DNA of 64,000 nt, taken from Bdellovibrionaceae bacterium UBA2339 (GTDB lineage Bacteria; Bdellovibrionota; Bdellovibrionia; Bdellovibrionales; JAMPXM01). A model generated the notes under the pieces. The model ran no database searches and was not told the DNA's origin. It worked only from the letters and a program-made list of their open reading frames with translations. Shown in pieces: positions 62,632-64,000 of this stretch. Positions within the stretch are counted from its first letter, which is position 1. Every line of letters starts with the position of its first letter. The stretch spans positions 37,204 to 101,203 of the forward strand of contig DDUL01000056.1 of the NCBI GenBank assembly GCA_002344785.1, read 5' to 3'. The position numbers were made by a program, and so were the translations under genes.

Positions 62632-64000
62632 GTGAAACTTCGAGAAAGCCTCACACTTCAAAGCCGACTCTGGGGAAGTCTCGTTTTGGGATTGGTCTTG
62701 ATCTTCGCCGTCGGAATGGGTCTGCAAGTTCGACATTTGCAGACAACTTGGGAGCTGACTCGCTTTATGGCGGAAGGCGACCCGAGGCTTCGTGAAGATC
62801 AAATGCTTCGAACGCAATTTCGACTTCCAAGCGATCCGCCGGTACTGGTGTTGATCGGTTCTGAAGCCGGGTGGCTGAAGAGCTCCGAGCTCAGATGGCT
62901 TGAGGCTCGACACGCCGAAATCAGTGAGATGGAGGGCGTTGTTCGTGTTCATTCACTTGCTGGTTTAGTCGTCCAGGGTCGGATGGAAGGACAAGACGTT
63001 GTCGGACCGTGGTCGAAGGTCATTCCCGAAGTTGAACGCGATCGACATCGACATCGCTCAAGTTTGATCACGCCGACACTGCTTTCCGAAGATGCAAAGT
63101 GGGCGAACCTATTGATTGAAGTGGATCAAGAGATTTGGCCCGCTTCACGGCTTGCCGAGTTCGAAGCCACTTTGCGATCCACGTTACAGAGCGATCAGCA
63201 TGATGTGCAAATCGGCGGCGTCAGTGTGCTGCAAAATCAAATGTCGTCGCTCTTGGGGCGCGAGCTCTTGGGATTGTCGGGGCTTGCCCTTACCCTTTCA
63301 CTCTTGGCTTTGGTCTTCATGTTCAAAACCTGGACGTCACTCCTAGGTGCCGCACTCGCGGTCGGTGTTTCAAATGCCGTCGTTCTGGGTGCGCTTGCCA
63401 TTTCGGGTGGAACACTGGATGTCTTGGGTCTTTCGCTTCCCATTCTGATTGCAGTCGAGTCCATGGCGCTCTTCAGTCACACGGCCTTCAAGTATCGCGA
63501 AGTTCGCCTCAGCGTTTTGGATCCGTGGGTCGCGGCTCGAACGGTTTGGCAAAAACATTGGCTCGCAAGCCTGATGGTGGCTCTCACGACCAGCGTCGGC
63601 TTTCTGACTCTCATTCCTTCGGCGGCGCCCGCGCTTCGTGAGTTTGGAATTCTCGTCGCAGTGGCCTCGGTCGGACTTTGGTTCACAACGATGGCGGTTT
63701 GCTTTCCGTTTCTGATCGTGGCACCCGTGCCTGAGCCGCGCGCTTGGATTCAGCGCTCATCAAAGTGGCCAGAAACAATTTTCCGATTCCGCAAGGCGAT
63801 CCTGGCGACTTCGCTCGCAGGCGCAGTTTTGGTGTTGCCGCTGCTGCCGCGATTGAGTTTTGAGCATCGATTGTTTGGCGATGTACCAGCGAACGAGCCC
63901 GCAGGGTTCGCGACCGCACTTGCGGATCGCGTGATGGGCGGGACTTTACCCGTTGAGTTGAGTTTGACTCGTCAAAGCGGAGACTGGATGAGTCCTGAAG
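62632..64000 (+). CDS. RND/MMPL superfamily exporter (3' end missing)
   Basis: First 456 codons of a large inner-membrane transporter that continues past the window. The start is GTG 62632 with GAGGGG upstream. A helix at residues 10-30 precedes a periplasmic domain of about 180 residues (residue range 40-215), then a five-helix block (LSGLALTLSLLALVFMF, VLGALAISGG, IAVESMALFSHTAFKY, ASLMVALTTSVGFLTLIPSA, FGILVAVASVGLWFTTMAVCFPFLI) with the sterol-sensing-like pattern of RND proteins, and a sixth helix after it. The substrate is unknown; no adaptor is visible. Confidence 0.82.
   Translation, partial: MKLRESLTLQSRLWGSLVLGLVLIFAVGMGLQVRHLQTTWELTRFMAEGDPRLREDQMLRTQFRLPSDPPVLVLIGSEAGWLKSSELRWLEARHAEISEMEGVVRVHSLAGLVVQGRMEGQDVVGPWSKVIPEVERDRHRHRSSLITPTLLSEDAKWANLLIEVDQEIWPASRLAEFEATLRSTLQSDQHDVQIGGVSVLQNQMSSLLGRELLGLSGLALTLSLLALVFMFKTWTSLLGAALAVGVSNAVVLGALAISGGTLDVLGLSLPILIAVESMALFSHTAFKYREVRLSVLDPWVAARTVWQKHWLASLMVALTTSVGFLTLIPSAAPALREFGILVAVASVGLWFTTMAVCFPFLIVAPVPEPRAWIQRSSKWPETIFRFRKAILATSLAGAVLVLPLLPRLSFEHRLFGDVPANEPAGFATALADRVMGGTLPVELSLTRQSGDWMSPE

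Overview
This window is a piece of a chromosome of moderate GC content, most likely from a Bdellovibrio-like bacterium (Bdellovibrionota or a near relative). The evidence is a complete mevalonate pathway operon (unusual among Proteobacteria-like bacteria and reported as a signature of predatory bacteria), an alternative complex III respiratory cluster, many secreted or lipid-anchored proteins of unknown function, and dense packing with 4-base ATGA/GTGA gene overlaps. There is no rRNA, CRISPR array, transposase or phage module. The taxonomic call is inference from gene content, not from a marker phylogeny.

Layout. 1-6.8 kb: subunits B (start cut off by the window edge), C, D, E and F of alternative complex III, a quinol:cytochrome c oxidoreductase. 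6.9-8.1 kb: an alpha/beta hydrolase. 8.3-26.2 kb: the classic translation cluster thrS-infC-rpmI-rplT-pheS-pheT-ihfA-merR, split by two insertions. The first (11.2-13.3 kb, minus strand) holds five small exported or membrane proteins. The second holds fni-mvaA-phosphomevalonate kinase-mvaD-mvk (14.3-19.8 kb) plus rsmG and a SpoU methyltransferase on the minus strand. infC starts with ATT and carries a Gly/Pro/Arg-rich N-terminal extension of about 80 residues. A tRNA-Pro(GGG) closes this block at 26.3 kb; the end of the tRNA and its downstream flank are duplicated 197 bp further on.

26.6-32.2 kb: an ICMT-like membrane methyltransferase and a nitroreductase, an orphan substrate-binding protein coupled to a phytol/dolichol-kinase-like membrane protein, and a divergent pair of periplasmic haem proteins (cytochrome P460-like and di-haem peroxidase). 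32.4-44.7 kb: a hybrid histidine kinase, a large membrane-anchored unknown, two polytopic membrane proteins (one with an embedded cyclophilin domain), a SRAP/YedK-type DNA-repair protein, a small exported protein and a 693-residue winged-helix regulator. 44.8-51.7 kb: a plus-strand run of a cytochrome c-YceI lipoprotein, an outer-membrane barrel with a haem c motif, and a TolC/MacA/MacB-like exporter.

51.9-64 kb: an exported protein ending in a J domain, a large subtilisin-like lipoprotein protease, a GMC oxidoreductase coupled to an outer-membrane protein, a large exported unknown, and the first 456 codons of an RND/MMPL exporter that runs off the window. Themes are isoprenoid supply (mevalonate operon, possibly the prenol kinase-like and ICMT-like proteins), c-type cytochrome electron transport, and envelope secretion and proteolysis. 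Short perfect in-frame tandem duplications of 9, 12 and 15 bp recur in several genes.
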